20,856 nucleotides of DNA, from IMG/VR virus record IMGVR_UViG_3300036715_000771, positions 1 through 20,856 of that record; one strand, 5' to 3'. This stretch comes from a virus. The position numbers and the translations under genes are program-made. Shown here piece by piece: positions 1 through 6,785 of the stretch (positions within the stretch are counted from its first letter, which is position 1; every line of letters begins with the position of its first letter). The notes beneath the pieces were generated by a model. It was given only the letters and a program-made list of their open reading frames with translations. It was not told where the DNA came from and did no database searches.

Positions 1-1
1 C

Positions 2-370
2 ATCGCCCCCAATGTCTCGAAGTTGATTGACGGGCTGACCCTCCAAAAAACAAACCAGTGGGGCGAGAGGACCGGAACGAAAGTCACCTTCATCGAATAT
101 CTCACACAGCGGGCTGAAGCCTACTTAACCGAAGATGTTAACTTTGAAGGGAAGGCGAAGGGACAGGATTCGTATTCCTGGTCGAAGTTTGGGACACGCC
201 TCGCCTACATGGTGGACCAGCATTTGGCTTTTCAAATCAGGACCGCCATGGAAGCCGCCTACCAGAACGCAAACGCCACCATCGTTGGCGGGCTCAAGAA
301 AGCCATGGAGATCAGCCTGGAGAACATCAAATCCAGTCTTAAGGTCACAACTGAAGTCAAATCCCGCTGA
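2..370 (+). CDS. Unknown phage protein, 5' end outside window
   Basis: The reading frame is open from base 2, so the gene most likely begins to the left of the window. A TTG at 23 is the first usable internal start but has no ribosome binding site. About 122 residues are visible. The sequence is mixed helical and charged, with no Cys cluster, membrane segment or motif that I recognise. It ends in TGA 19 bases before the next ATG. Its place directly upstream of a Gp157-type protein and an SSB-like protein suggests a DNA-metabolism or recombination accessory role, but that is context only. Confidence 0.75.
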   Translation: MAPNVSKLIDGLTLQKTNQWGERTGTKVTFIEYLTQRAEAYLTEDVNFEGKAKGQDSYSWSKFGTRLAYMVDQHLAFQIRTAMEAAYQNANATIVGGLKKAMEISLENIKSSLKVTTEVKSR

Positions 371-389
371 TTCCCATCTGGAGGAACAA

Positions 390-770
390 ATGGAACCAAA
401 TTACTCAACAGGTCCATCCTGGAAATTCATCGCCAGCCCGCCCAACTGGTGGGCAATCTACAAGAACGACAAGGGCCAGAAGGTCGCTCTCCCTATCGTT
501 TCCTGGAGGATGGTTGCCGACAACCGCGACCCCGAATCCATCGAGAATAGCCCGGAGCGCCAATGTCCCTACGGGGAGCCGATGATTATGGGTGGGGACG
601 GGCTGCTGGAATCCTGTTTCCAGGGGGGCAATGTGATCCCAGGCGATATGCACGGTTTCCGCTATGACTTCCGGGATGGCTGGATGTTTGCCTACGCTGA
701 TTTCATCCCCAAGATGAAGGGGATTCTTCGCAAGCCCGAAGGGGATTGCATCTACTGGGAGGTTTTGTGA
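390..770 (+). CDS. Hypothetical protein, Trp-rich, 126 aa
   Basis: The start is the ATG at 390, preceded by CTGGAGGAACAA, a strong binding site. The same reading frame is open much further upstream, but that part only mirrors the preceding gene in another frame. The product has 126 residues and is rich in Trp, Pro, Gly and acidic residues, with no membrane segment. I do not recognise the family. The last bases overlap the GTG of the next gene (GTGA), suggesting translational coupling. The leader just before the start is nearly the same as that at 7099-7125. Confidence 0.8.
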   Translation: MEPNYSTGPSWKFIASPPNWWAIYKNDKGQKVALPIVSWRMVADNRDPESIENSPERQCPYGEPMIMGGDGLLESCFQGGNVIPGDMHGFRYDFRDGWMFAYADFIPKMKGILRKPEGDCIYWEVL

Positions 771-1282
771 AGCTGTTTGATCTTGGACCCCTGTTTGAGC
801 AAGTGAAAGACGATCTTGAAAATGGCCGGGAACCCGATCCTGCTATCGTTGCACTCATCGTCGAGGAAGGCCCTAAGGCGGTTGACGATTGGTTCCTGAT
901 GATCGAGGAGGTTGATGCCGACATTGAGGCTATCAAGGCCCACCTGGACACAATGAAGGGGCGTCTAGAGGCCCGCAAGCAGACGAAGGAGCGCATGGAG
1001 GGAGCGATCCTGGACATCATGAAGCGCCACTTCCCTAAGCTGGACAAGGCTGGGAATATCACCGGGCACGGCCTCAAGACCGCGCTGGGAACCTACTGGG
1101 TGAGGAAGTCGCCCAGATATGACTTCTCCGGTATGAACCCCACAGAAAACCCAGAGTTCTTCAAGTTCCCCGAGCCTGAGTTCAAGAAGTCTGAGGCGAT
1201 CCGGGTTTACAAGGATGGCGTTTTGCCCGATAATGTAAGCGTTGTGGAAAGCGTTACGGAGGGTGTGGGGGTGAGGCGATGA
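767..1282 (+). CDS. Siphovirus Gp157-family protein
   Basis: I take GTG 767, which overlaps the previous TGA and has GGGAGG five bases upstream; the TTG at 746 would overlap more and lacks a site. The 171-residue product has an acidic N-terminal helical part. A coiled coil at about residues 45-90 (ADIEAIKAHLDTMKGRLEAR) follows, then a short strand region with GLKTALGTYWVRKSPR. This layout, and the short beta segment ending in an RKSP-type motif, are typical of the Gp157 family of phage proteins first noted in Streptococcus phage Sfi21. Members usually sit beside SSB and recombination genes, as here. The biochemical role of the family is not settled. Confidence 0.8.
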   Translation: MKLFDLGPLFEQVKDDLENGREPDPAIVALIVEEGPKAVDDWFLMIEEVDADIEAIKAHLDTMKGRLEARKQTKERMEGAILDIMKRHFPKLDKAGNITGHGLKTALGTYWVRKSPRYDFSGMNPTENPEFFKFPEPEFKKSEAIRVYKDGVLPDNVSVVESVTEGVGVRR

Positions 1283-1419
1283 GCGGTTCTGCTGTAAAGG
1301 GTGCCAATAAGCCGGAACCCCCTCTTGTGAAATACATCCCCACTCCGCCTAGGGTTGTTGCAAATCCCCAAAATAGACGACAGCGAAGGGCTCTAGCGAA
1401 AGTTCTTAGGAAGTCTTAA
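1279..1419 (+). CDS. Small basic hypothetical protein, 46 aa
   Basis: ATG 1279 overlaps the preceding TGA in an ATGA junction, with GTGAGGCG just upstream as a plausible binding site. The 46-residue product is Pro-rich in the middle and strongly basic at the C-terminus (QNRRQRRALAKVLRKS), and so may bind nucleic acid or be a linker-like peptide. The tail could also simply be disordered. The stop at 1417-1419 is followed by the hairpin in the leader of the SSB-like gene. No family is recognised; the overlap and coding density are the main support. Confidence 0.6.
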   Translation: MSGSAVKGANKPEPPLVKYIPTPPRVVANPQNRRQRRALAKVLRKS

Positions 1420-1422
1420 CCG

Positions 1423-1441
1423 CGCCTAGCGGATCTAGGCG
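1423..1441 (+). promoter_or_regulatory. Hairpin in leader of the SSB-like gene
   Basis: CGCCTAG (1423-1429) and CTAGGCG (1435-1441) form a perfect 7-bp stem with a five-base loop, between the stop of the 46-aa gene and the binding site of the SSB-like gene. No T run follows, so it is not a standard terminator. It may stabilise the mRNA, be a processing site, or be a DNA operator. Confidence 0.45.
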
Positions 1442-1466
1442 GAACAACCAACACAAAGGAAGTGTT

Positions 1467-2105
1467 ATGAGCTTTTTCACCCCCAAGGTCCATGAGGACA
1501 AGGTTTTTGAACTTGTCCCGGAGGGCAAACACGCTGCAATCGTCAAGTATGTGGTTGACTGCGGCCATCACCGGGACAAGGACTTGAAGGGCAACGATGT
1601 TGTGAAGCACCTTGTCTTTGTTGGGTTCCAGTTCCCCGAAGTCCTGAACAGCGAGGGCGAACCCCACTGGAAAGGCGAATTCTGGACCGCAACGGACTTC
1701 AAGTCCGGCAAGGGCTGGATGTTCCACGAACGGAGCAAGTTCAACGCCTACTTGCGGTCCTGGACGAACGAGGATTCCAAGAAGGTCCAGTGGGCATCGT
1801 TCCTAGAGGATCTGGTGGCCCGTAACCACCCGGCCTATGTGACGATTGAACACAACCCCAGTAAGGACGGGACCAAGACTTACAGCAACATCCTCTCTGT
1901 GAAGCCCTACACCGGCAAGAAGGAGGTCAAGATGGTCGGCCCCCTCGTCACTTGGGGCTTCGGTGAGGATGGCTTTGACGAACTTCCTAGCAACATCAAG
2001 CGGAAGATCGAGGCGTCCATCGAAAAGACAGAGAAGGATGGTGCCAAATCTGACCAATTCCAGCACAACGGGGAAGACATCTCCGACCAGGACATCCCCT
2101 TTTAG
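1467..2105 (+). CDS. Phage single-stranded DNA-binding-like protein (SSB-type tail)
   Basis: The ATG at 1467 follows AAAGGAAG. The 212-residue protein is soluble, with alternating strands in the first 150 residues and aromatic and basic residues suited to an OB-like ssDNA-binding core. It has an acidic C-terminus ending in DISDQDIPF. That tail closely resembles the DDDIPF tail with which bacterial and phage SSBs recruit partner proteins. The position beside a Gp157 protein and upstream of the helicase module agrees. It is longer and more divergent than E. coli SSB (178 aa), so it may belong to one of the phage-specific families of structural SSBs. It would coat ssDNA at the phage fork or during recombination. 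Confidence 0.7.
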   Translation: MSFFTPKVHEDKVFELVPEGKHAAIVKYVVDCGHHRDKDLKGNDVVKHLVFVGFQFPEVLNSEGEPHWKGEFWTATDFKSGKGWMFHERSKFNAYLRSWTNEDSKKVQWASFLEDLVARNHPAYVTIEHNPSKDGTKTYSNILSVKPYTGKKEVKMVGPLVTWGFGEDGFDELPSNIKRKIEASIEKTEKDGAKSDQFQHNGEDISDQDIPF

Positions 2106-2118
2106 AACTACGAGCCAT

Positions 2119-2150
2119 GGGCGGGGGTCTCCGGGCTCCCGCCCCTTTTT
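2119..2150 (+). terminator. Intrinsic terminator after the SSB-like gene
   Basis: GGGCGGGGG at 2119-2127 pairs with the complementary C-rich arm at 2136-2144 (nine pairs, one G-U, eight-base loop). TTTTT follows at 2146-2150. It lies 14 bases after the TAG of the SSB-like gene, so it should cap the first early transcript. Confidence 0.85.
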
Positions 2151-2162
2151 ATGGAGTGGTAG

Positions 2163-2369
2163 ATGAAAACATTATTTATTGCGGATGGTGGGAAAATGCA
2201 GGTCGTCCTGACACCCGAGAGTGATTTTGAAAAGAGCCTTTTGTCTAAATATTCGAGCGCGTCATACCGCGCCCATATCGCCCACGGATCATTCTCGGAT
2301 TGTATGGGCGGATATGTCCGACAATACGAGCACGAAAACTCCCTTTTCATCACCCTGAAGGGGGAATAA
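2163..2369 (+). CDS. Hypothetical protein, 68 aa
   Basis: ATG 2163 follows GGAGTGGTAG. The 68-residue product has an N-terminal strand (KTLFIADGGKMQVVLTP) followed by a helix and a C-terminal strand. Small proteins of this kind, opening with a strand and a VVLTPE-type segment, are common in phage early regions but have no known function. Its stop shares a base with the ATG of the membrane-protein gene, so the two are probably translated together. It is the first gene after the terminator at 2119-2150; I see no convincing promoter in the 12 bases between. Confidence 0.7.
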   Translation: MKTLFIADGGKMQVVLTPESDFEKSLLSKYSSASYRAHIAHGSFSDCMGGYVRQYEHENSLFITLKGE

Positions 2370-2926
2370 TGGCCGTTCTTTTCCGGTTCGTCTGGATGGT
2401 TGTCTCGTTCCTGCTGGTTGAGGTCTGCATCTTCCTCCCCCTCTACATGCTGGGGTTGATTATGTTCCCATTTGCCTACCGATACGACATGATAGTGCTC
2501 ACCGAATCCAACATCAACCAAGGACAAACTATTCTAGCATTCAAAGACCCGATCTGGAACGAATGGCTGGGGAACCGCGAGGATGGATTGTTGCCCGAAT
2601 GGTGGGCCAAGGAGCGGGGCGGATCTGCCTACGGCTGGTTCATCCGTAACCCCGTAACCAACATGCGGTTCTGGCCCGTCATCTCTACACTCCCCAACCC
2701 CGAAAAGACTGGGTTTATTGGGACACTGGATCATGTTCCTAGTTCGGATGAAACGGGATGGTTCTTTTGTTGGGAAGGGCTCTATGCTGGTTTCCTCTAC
2801 CAAGGAAAGCGGTTTGGATGCTGGTTTGGCTGGAAAACGAATCCCCGCGACAGGAAGCCAGAAGCGCCAAGGGATTACCGTTACTACGGGCTGGGGACGG
2901 CGGCCCAAATCTGGAGGGTTAAATGA
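2369..2926 (+). CDS. Phage membrane protein, 185 aa
   Basis: ATG 2369 has AAGGGGGAA immediately upstream and shares a base with the preceding stop. The reading frame is open to 2300, but that part has no site and only mirrors the previous gene. Residues 4-35 are hydrophobic (FVWMVVSFLLVEVCIFLPLY onward) and form one long or two closely spaced membrane helices. The rest is Trp-, Gly- and Arg-rich, with conserved-looking segments such as WNEWLGN and RGGSAYGWFIRNPV. This shape, an N-terminal anchor followed by WW and RNP segments, recalls a widespread family of phage membrane proteins (DUF7338-like) of unknown role. The family assignment is tentative; membrane location is well supported. Confidence 0.7.
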   Translation: MAVLFRFVWMVVSFLLVEVCIFLPLYMLGLIMFPFAYRYDMIVLTESNINQGQTILAFKDPIWNEWLGNREDGLLPEWWAKERGGSAYGWFIRNPVTNMRFWPVISTLPNPEKTGFIGTLDHVPSSDETGWFFCWEGLYAGFLYQGKRFGCWFGWKTNPRDRKPEAPRDYRYYGLGTAAQIWRVK

Positions 2927-3336
2927 GCATTTGGACAGATATTAACGCATCCTGGTTATTTTTCAGGAGCCTTCGGAATGAGGGGAATATACCTGATGAT
3001 TATCATCCCACCAAGCCGGAGCCAGAACTTATTGACGATTGGGAAGAGGTTAGGGGCAACTGGATTGAGGTTGATTTGTGCCACTGTGGGTACGAGAGGG
3101 GTGACCGTTGCACCAAGGTTTGCCCCAGATGTGGGCACAAAGACAGGTGGGAAACCAAGATTGGCCGATGGGTCTCTGAATACAGCAGTTGTAGGCACCA
3201 TAAGGCATTGCTTGAACGGTCATTTTCTCCTCTTTACACAATTTATCCTCTTTACCCAATCCCCGATCACATCTATACCCGCAATAAGCGATTCGTGTTG
3301 TGGGCACCAGAAGATTGCCCCTGGAGGGAGGTATAA
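2923..3336 (+). CDS. Cys-rich putative zinc-binding protein, 137 aa
   Basis: ATG 2923 overlaps the preceding TGA (ATGA). The product has 137 residues. Residues about 52-72 carry CHCGYERGDRCTKVCPRCGH, a dense Cys/His group suited to one zinc site of ribbon type. A further Cys and His pair follows near residue 90 (SCRHH). The flanks are Trp- and acidic-rich, and the C-terminus is rich in Tyr and Pro. I do not recognise a family. It might bind nucleic acid or protein; nothing catalytic is visible. Confidence 0.65.
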   Translation: MSIWTDINASWLFFRSLRNEGNIPDDYHPTKPEPELIDDWEEVRGNWIEVDLCHCGYERGDRCTKVCPRCGHKDRWETKIGRWVSEYSSCRHHKALLERSFSPLYTIYPLYPIPDHIYTRNKRFVLWAPEDCPWREV

Positions 3337-3337
3337 A

Positions 3338-3514
3338 ATGGCAGAATCAACCCAGCAGGTTGTCACACTTCTCCCTATTGACCTTATTGCCAGCCTAGAT
3401 GCCCTGGCCCGCGAGTATAAAAGCAACAGGTCTGCCCTAATCAGGGAAGCCTGCCGGTCCTATGTGGATGCGGCCAAGGGAACGGCAACCACCATCCCTG
3501 CGCCCATGGTCTAA
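3338..3514 (+). CDS. Ribbon-helix-helix (CopG/Arc-type) DNA-binding protein, 58 aa
   Basis: ATG 3338 is preceded by GGAGGGAGG. The frame is open far upstream, but that part mirrors the Cys-rich gene. The 58 residues match the ribbon-helix-helix plan: strand QQVVTLLP (6-13), helix 1 DLIASLDALAREYK, turn SNRS, helix 2 ALIREACRSYVDAA. These proteins bind DNA as dimers through the strand and usually repress transcription. It lies just before the hairpin at 3520-3541 and the promoter at 3540-3568, so those sites are natural candidate targets; that link is inferred. Confidence 0.8.
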   Translation: MAESTQQVVTLLPIDLIASLDALAREYKSNRSALIREACRSYVDAAKGTATTIPAPMV

Positions 3515-3519
3515 AAGAA

Positions 3520-3541
3520 AAGGGAGCCCGTAAGCTCCCTT
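3520..3541 (+). terminator. Probable hairpin terminator after the RHH gene
   Basis: AAGGGAGC (3520-3527) pairs perfectly with GCTCCCTT (3534-3541) around a six-base loop. The downstream T run is only two bases, so termination to the right may be weak. The A-rich stretch on the left (AAAAGAAAA) would give a U-rich tail to a leftward transcript. Its right arm overlaps the -35 of the next promoter. Confidence 0.55.
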
Positions 3542-3568
3542 GACTCTCAATAACTTTCGTTGTATTCT
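3540..3568 (+). promoter_or_regulatory. Sigma70-like promoter for the HTH/replication operon
   Basis: TTGACT at 3540-3545 and TATTCT at 3563-3568 are separated by 17 bases. A transcript would start near 3575 and run into the HTH gene at 3629, the replication genes and the helicase. The -35 overlaps the right arm of the hairpin at 3520-3541. Confidence 0.6.
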
Positions 3569-3628
3569 TACTCCAGTTGTGATCCAGCCGGGTTGCACAA
3601 ACAGGAGCAGTTCTCATGGTGGGTCAAA

Positions 3629-3820
3629 ATGGATACTTTGTCAATCCTGAAAAGGCTTGTGGATCGTCACGGACCGGCAGAAACCGCCAGGTTGGTGGGT
3701 GTTACCTATCAATCAGTTTGGCGGTGGATGGCGGGGAAGGCCACGATTCGCGGGGGATCGGCCAAGCTGATCCGTCTTGCTGGAGAGGCCGATGAGCAGG
3801 GCAAGGTGTTGGAACCTTAG
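3629..3820 (+). CDS. Small helix-turn-helix DNA-binding protein, 63 aa
   Basis: The likely start is ATG 3629 with GGTGGG five bases upstream; upstream TTG starts would precede the promoter's transcription start. The 63-residue product begins with a helix (LSILKRLVDRHGPA). A Cro/XRE-like helix-turn-helix at about residues 17-36 follows (ETARLVGVTYQSVWRWMAGK). Such short proteins are phage regulators or replication-origin binders. The gene directly follows a promoter and a hairpin, and its 3' end overlaps the next gene by 29 bases. Whether it regulates its own promoter or marks an origin is unknown. Confidence 0.75.
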   Translation: MDTLSILKRLVDRHGPAETARLVGVTYQSVWRWMAGKATIRGGSAKLIRLAGEADEQGKVLEP

Positions 3821-4541
3821 ATTCAATCTGGACATATTCAACTCTGCCTTCGCCTCCCTAGACACAGATCAGGAGAGGTCGGACTTCCTTATCGGGCTCT
3901 CCAGGGGGGCGAATGGCGGTAAGGTCAAAGACGATTGTTCAGATCCCATGTCGGTAGGCTATGCCATTGGGACCGAGATGCGGGGGGAGGCGGAGGCGTT
4001 TCGTGCTAAGGCGGTAGAAACAGGCTCGATGCGTAAGTCCAATAGAAATGACCATACCGTTCACGGTCCCGTTGACGATACCGTTGACCAAAGTGGCACC
4101 CAATCCACAATCCTCAATCTACAATCTACAAACAACAATCCACCATCCAAGAAAGAATCCTCGCCCTCGCGGGCTCGTCCGTCTGCGAAGAAGAAGGAAC
4201 CTGCCCCACCACCAGAGCATATTTTGCCCAAACTGGCCACTATTGCAAAAGACTGGCCACGACATTCCGACTACAAGGGCATCCCTACCCGCGTGTCCGT
4301 CCTGGCTAGGCCGTCCGATGTATGGGACCGGGTTGTTCGCTTCGTTGCGGAACCCGACCGAGAATTAGCCATTAACTGCGGGCTTGTTTACCTGGACGAT
4401 ATTGATTCCCGCGACAAGGGGGTGGACGGTCTGATCCCCAATGTGTGCGCGATGACAAACTTCTATGGGGAGGCGGAACTTTGGAAGAAGATGGTTGCCA
4501 AGGTGGATGAGACGCTTTCAAAGCGGGGTGAAAATGCTTGA
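3792..4541 (+). CDS. Putative replication organiser / helicase-loader-like protein
   Basis: ATG 3792 has GGAGAGG six bases upstream and lies inside the HTH gene. The 249-residue product has three parts. A helical N-terminal domain (to about residue 75) contains DFLIGLSRGANGG and GYAIGTEMRGEAEAFRAKA. A disordered Asn/Ser/Lys/Pro linker (about 85-145) follows. The C-terminal domain (about 150-249) has Trp-containing helices. A folded N-domain, disordered linker and C-domain placed between an HTH protein and a DnaB helicase is the usual layout of phage replisome organisers and helicase loaders. No Walker motif is present, so it is not a DnaC-type ATPase. The role is inferred from position and architecture. 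Confidence 0.6.
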   Translation: MSRARCWNLRFNLDIFNSAFASLDTDQERSDFLIGLSRGANGGKVKDDCSDPMSVGYAIGTEMRGEAEAFRAKAVETGSMRKSNRNDHTVHGPVDDTVDQSGTQSTILNLQSTNNNPPSKKESSPSRARPSAKKKEPAPPPEHILPKLATIAKDWPRHSDYKGIPTRVSVLARPSDVWDRVVRFVAEPDRELAINCGLVYLDDIDSRDKGVDGLIPNVCAMTNFYGEAELWKKMVAKVDETLSKRGENA

Positions 4542-4593
4542 CAATCAGTCATTGGAACAGAATGAACCCGCCCCTACAGGCCAAGGAGAATGA
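4534..4593 (+). CDS. Possible 19-aa peptide
   Basis: ATG 4534, with GCGGGGTG just upstream, opens a 19-codon frame that begins inside the end of the previous gene and stops three bases before the next ATG. It fills the only gap in this operon. Such a tiny frame can occur by chance; it could also serve just to couple translation into the zinc-ribbon gene. Confidence 0.25.
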   Translation: MLDNQSLEQNEPAPTGQGE

Positions 4594-4596
4594 ACC

Positions 4597-4809
4597 ATGG
4601 ATGAGAAACACGAATCTGGAGGATGCGAGTGCCTGACCTGTGGACGAATCTTTATCGGGGGTCCGATGGATACCGCTTGTGGGGTCTGCAAGGCATTCAA
4701 CCTAACAAACGAGTGTCAGCATCTCGGGTCTGAACGCTTATTCATCCCCTATAACCCAACCAGTGACAAATTGTCACCAGTTGAAGAAACCCCAAGGGGG
4801 GATAAGTGA
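4597..4809 (+). CDS. Zinc-ribbon protein, 70 aa
   Basis: ATG 4597 follows AAGGAGAATGAACC. The 70-residue protein has Cys at 10, 12, 15, 29, 32 and 40, including CECLTC and CGVC pairs, which suits one zinc ribbon. The C-terminal third is linear and Pro/acidic (NPTSDKLSPVEE). A near copy of that stretch occurs at the end of the 28-aa gene at 7123. It overlaps the helicase start by four bases (GTGA), so the two are coupled. A replication-accessory role is plausible from position only. Confidence 0.7.
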   Translation: MDEKHESGGCECLTCGRIFIGGPMDTACGVCKAFNLTNECQHLGSERLFIPYNPTSDKLSPVEETPRGDK

Positions 4810-6215
4810 AAGAGGACGATAACCTTTGGGAAGGGACTGAGTTTGACCATGCCCCAGCCAAGAAAACCCGCAAGCCCAAGGCCCAAAGCTGGATTCCCGA
4901 CCGTCTTCCCGAGGACATTGACGCCGAGGCGGGCTTCATCGCTACTGCCGGTGCCTCATATTCGGGTAAACCAGAACTTGAAGCCTGCCTTACCCTCGCA
5001 CCGGATGACTTTGTTCACCCCATTCACCGGAACCTATTTATCGCGATCCGCAACTTGCAGTCCAAGGGCTCAGAGATTAACTCCCTGACCATCAAGGACG
5101 AATCCGAAAAAATGGGGGTTTTAGACAAGGTTGGGGGGTTCACGGGGATTGTCGAGGTTCTGGCCCACGAGGATGTGGCAAACCCGATGGTTCTGGCCGA
5201 CATCATCCGGGAGAAGTCCAAACTCCGAAAACTGATCCATGTTGGTGCTAAAATCGTCACCGATGCTTCCGGGCTAGGGGATTACCACGAAATCATTTCC
5301 GGGGCTTCTGAGGCCATCACGCGCCTCGCAACGGACCATCCTGGGAGCCAGATCATCTCCGATATGTCGGACCTGTTGGATGACCTTGCGGACGGGAGAC
5401 ACATCACAACCCAAAACGGGGGGAGGGCGATGAGTTGGGGGGACGATACCCTGGACCGGATCTGCCCCATTCCACGGGGGGAGCCAACCCTTGTTACCGC
5501 TAGACCCAATGTGGGTAAGTCGGCAATGGCAATCCAGATCCTCGTTGCCACCATCGAGCGAGGGCTGGGGACCCCCCTGTTCCTTAGCCTAGAGATGGGC
5601 CGGGATAAAGTGAAGGCCCGCCTTGCAGCTCACCTGTCCGAAGTCAACTCGCGGGTATTCCGGGACGGGCAGTACGATGGGGGCATGATTGAACGGATCA
5701 TTGACCGGAAGCGGGTTCTCTCTGGCATGAAAACCATGTTCCCCAAGCAGCAGTGCCGAGTTGAGGAGATCGAGGCGCTGGTTCAACATGCGGTGGATGT
5801 GCATGGAATTACCTGTGTGGTGCTAGATCAGTTCTCGCATGTAGCCGCACCGAAAGAAGCCCTTAAAGAGAACTACGCCATCGCTAACGCGCAAATTTCC
5901 AAGCACCTTACCGCACTGGCAAAGAACCTTAATCTCGGCTGGGTCACACTGGCCCAGATCAACAAGGACGGGGAGGATTCCCGCAGGCCCACGATGAAGG
6001 ATCTGGCCGCTACGGATCGGCTCGCTCAGGATGCCGCCGTGATCTTTGGGATGTGGAACAAGGGAACAGACGAGAACCAAGAGGTTTGGGGAACGGTAAT
6101 GAAGAACCGGGATGATGGGTTCAAGGGCTGGCACAAGCCCCTTGCCGCTGATCTTGGGACATGCTCTTTCCGAGTTACCGAGCAGGAAACGCAGTCGCGG
6201 ACCACTAGGTTCTAG
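4806..6215 (+). CDS. dnaB: DnaB-type replicative helicase
   Basis: GTG 4806 overlaps the preceding stop, with AAGGGGGG as binding site. The 469-residue product has the DnaB plan. The N-terminal helical domain spans about 35-150 (LPEDIDAEAGFIA, HPIHRNLFIAI). After a linker comes a RecA-like motor: Walker A at 232-239 (ARPNVGKS, Lys238), H1a SLEMGRDKVKARL, Walker B with Asp341 (CVVLDQF), and the Gln-containing motif WVTLAQINKDGE followed by the D-rich KDLAATDRLAQDA. It would unwind DNA 5'-3' at the phage fork as a hexamer, probably loaded with help from the product of 3792. The first Walker A Gly of host DnaB is Ala here. It ends in TAG right before a promoter. Confidence 0.95.
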   Translation: MKEDDNLWEGTEFDHAPAKKTRKPKAQSWIPDRLPEDIDAEAGFIATAGASYSGKPELEACLTLAPDDFVHPIHRNLFIAIRNLQSKGSEINSLTIKDESEKMGVLDKVGGFTGIVEVLAHEDVANPMVLADIIREKSKLRKLIHVGAKIVTDASGLGDYHEIISGASEAITRLATDHPGSQIISDMSDLLDDLADGRHITTQNGGRAMSWGDDTLDRICPIPRGEPTLVTARPNVGKSAMAIQILVATIERGLGTPLFLSLEMGRDKVKARLAAHLSEVNSRVFRDGQYDGGMIERIIDRKRVLSGMKTMFPKQQCRVEEIEALVQHAVDVHGITCVVLDQFSHVAAPKEALKENYAIANAQISKHLTALAKNLNLGWVTLAQINKDGEDSRRPTMKDLAATDRLAQDAAVIFGMWNKGTDENQEVWGTVMKNRDDGFKGWHKPLAADLGTCSFRVTEQETQSRTTRF

Positions 6216-6217
6216 GC

Positions 6218-6245
6218 TTGACACCTAGCCAATGGGGTTTACATT
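6218..6245 (+). promoter_or_regulatory. Promoter after dnaB (TTGACA-16-TACATT)
   Basis: TTGACA at 6218-6223 is followed after 16 bases by TACATT at 6240-6245, in the 64-base gap between the helicase stop and ATG 6280. The -10 with its left context (GGTTTACATT-like) is the same as in the promoter at 11171-11198. It should drive the run of small genes from 6280 on. Confidence 0.6.
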
Positions 6246-6279
6246 GGTATCTAGCCCAGATGGGCCGTAGAGGAACGAC

Positions 6280-6540
6280 ATGAGCGAGAACAATGAAGGC
6301 GGAGTCCGAGCTGGGAGACGAGTTAGGCAGGGAACCGTGCTGCGTGTTATCGCGGGCATGGGCATGGTGGACATTGATTCGGATACCGACCAGATCAGCT
6401 TTGGCCTCATCGAAGGCGTGTATAAGACCGGCCATGGATACGGATGCCAGGTGGGGGACGAAGACAAGCGGGCCGCAATCGAGAAGATGTGCTTCCGCAT
6501 CGCGGAGGCAGTCAGAGACTACCGCAACGAAACGGCCTAA
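6280..6540 (+). CDS. Hypothetical protein, 86 aa
   Basis: ATG 6280 follows AGAGGAACGAC and is the first gene after the promoter at 6218. The 86-residue product starts with a charged, Gly-rich segment. Probable strands follow (TVLRVIAGMGMVDIDSDTDQ), and it finishes with a helix (AAIEKMCFRIAEAVRDYRNE). No family is recognised and no membrane or metal motif is seen. The 40 bases after it contain AGGCCCTTGGGCCT, a short inverted repeat just before the next AGGAGG. Confidence 0.65.
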   Translation: MSENNEGGVRAGRRVRQGTVLRVIAGMGMVDIDSDTDQISFGLIEGVYKTGHGYGCQVGDEDKRAAIEKMCFRIAEAVRDYRNETA

Positions 6541-6580
6541 CGCCCCAGCCAACAGGCCCTTGGGCCTAGAAGGAGGAACC

Positions 6581-6754
6581 ATGGAATACCAGACAAGAGA
6601 CCGCTTCGATCCGTCAGAAGTGTTAGGGCAACTCGCGTCTAGTGACGGATTCAAGGTGAAAGAAGCAAATCGGCTCCTTGAGGAAGCCTGCCATGCCCTG
6701 TGCCGGTTAAACTCCACACCCAAAGAACTCGTCTATCAGATTGGCGCACCATGA
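6581..6754 (+). CDS. Hypothetical helical protein, 57 aa
   Basis: ATG 6581 has a perfect AGGAGG six bases upstream. The frame is open further left but that part mirrors the gene at 6280. The 57 residues are mainly one helical hairpin (PSEVLGQLASSDGFKVKEAN then RLLEEACHALCRLNS). No family recognised. It may be a small adaptor, but no function can be drawn from sequence. Confidence 0.65.
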   Translation: MEYQTRDRFDPSEVLGQLASSDGFKVKEANRLLEEACHALCRLNSTPKELVYQIGAP

Positions 6755-6785
6755 ACCCGTGTGATCTTGTCCATAAGGAGCCCAC

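Noticed and set aside
135-389. N-terminal extension of the 126-aa protein
   Set aside because: It overlaps the preceding gene in another frame, has low-quality Arg/Pro/Ser-rich sequence and no binding site; ATG 390 has a strong one.
4538-4566. TTGACA promoter between the replication organiser and zinc-ribbon genes
   Set aside because: The -35 is perfect, but at 16-18 bases spacing the -10 position reads GAATGA or AATGAA, far from TATAAT or TACATT.
6205-6723. 172-codon - strand frame opposite 6280-6754
   Set aside because: It lies antisense to two genes with good binding sites, crosses the promoter at 6218, and has no binding site or recognisable motif of its own.
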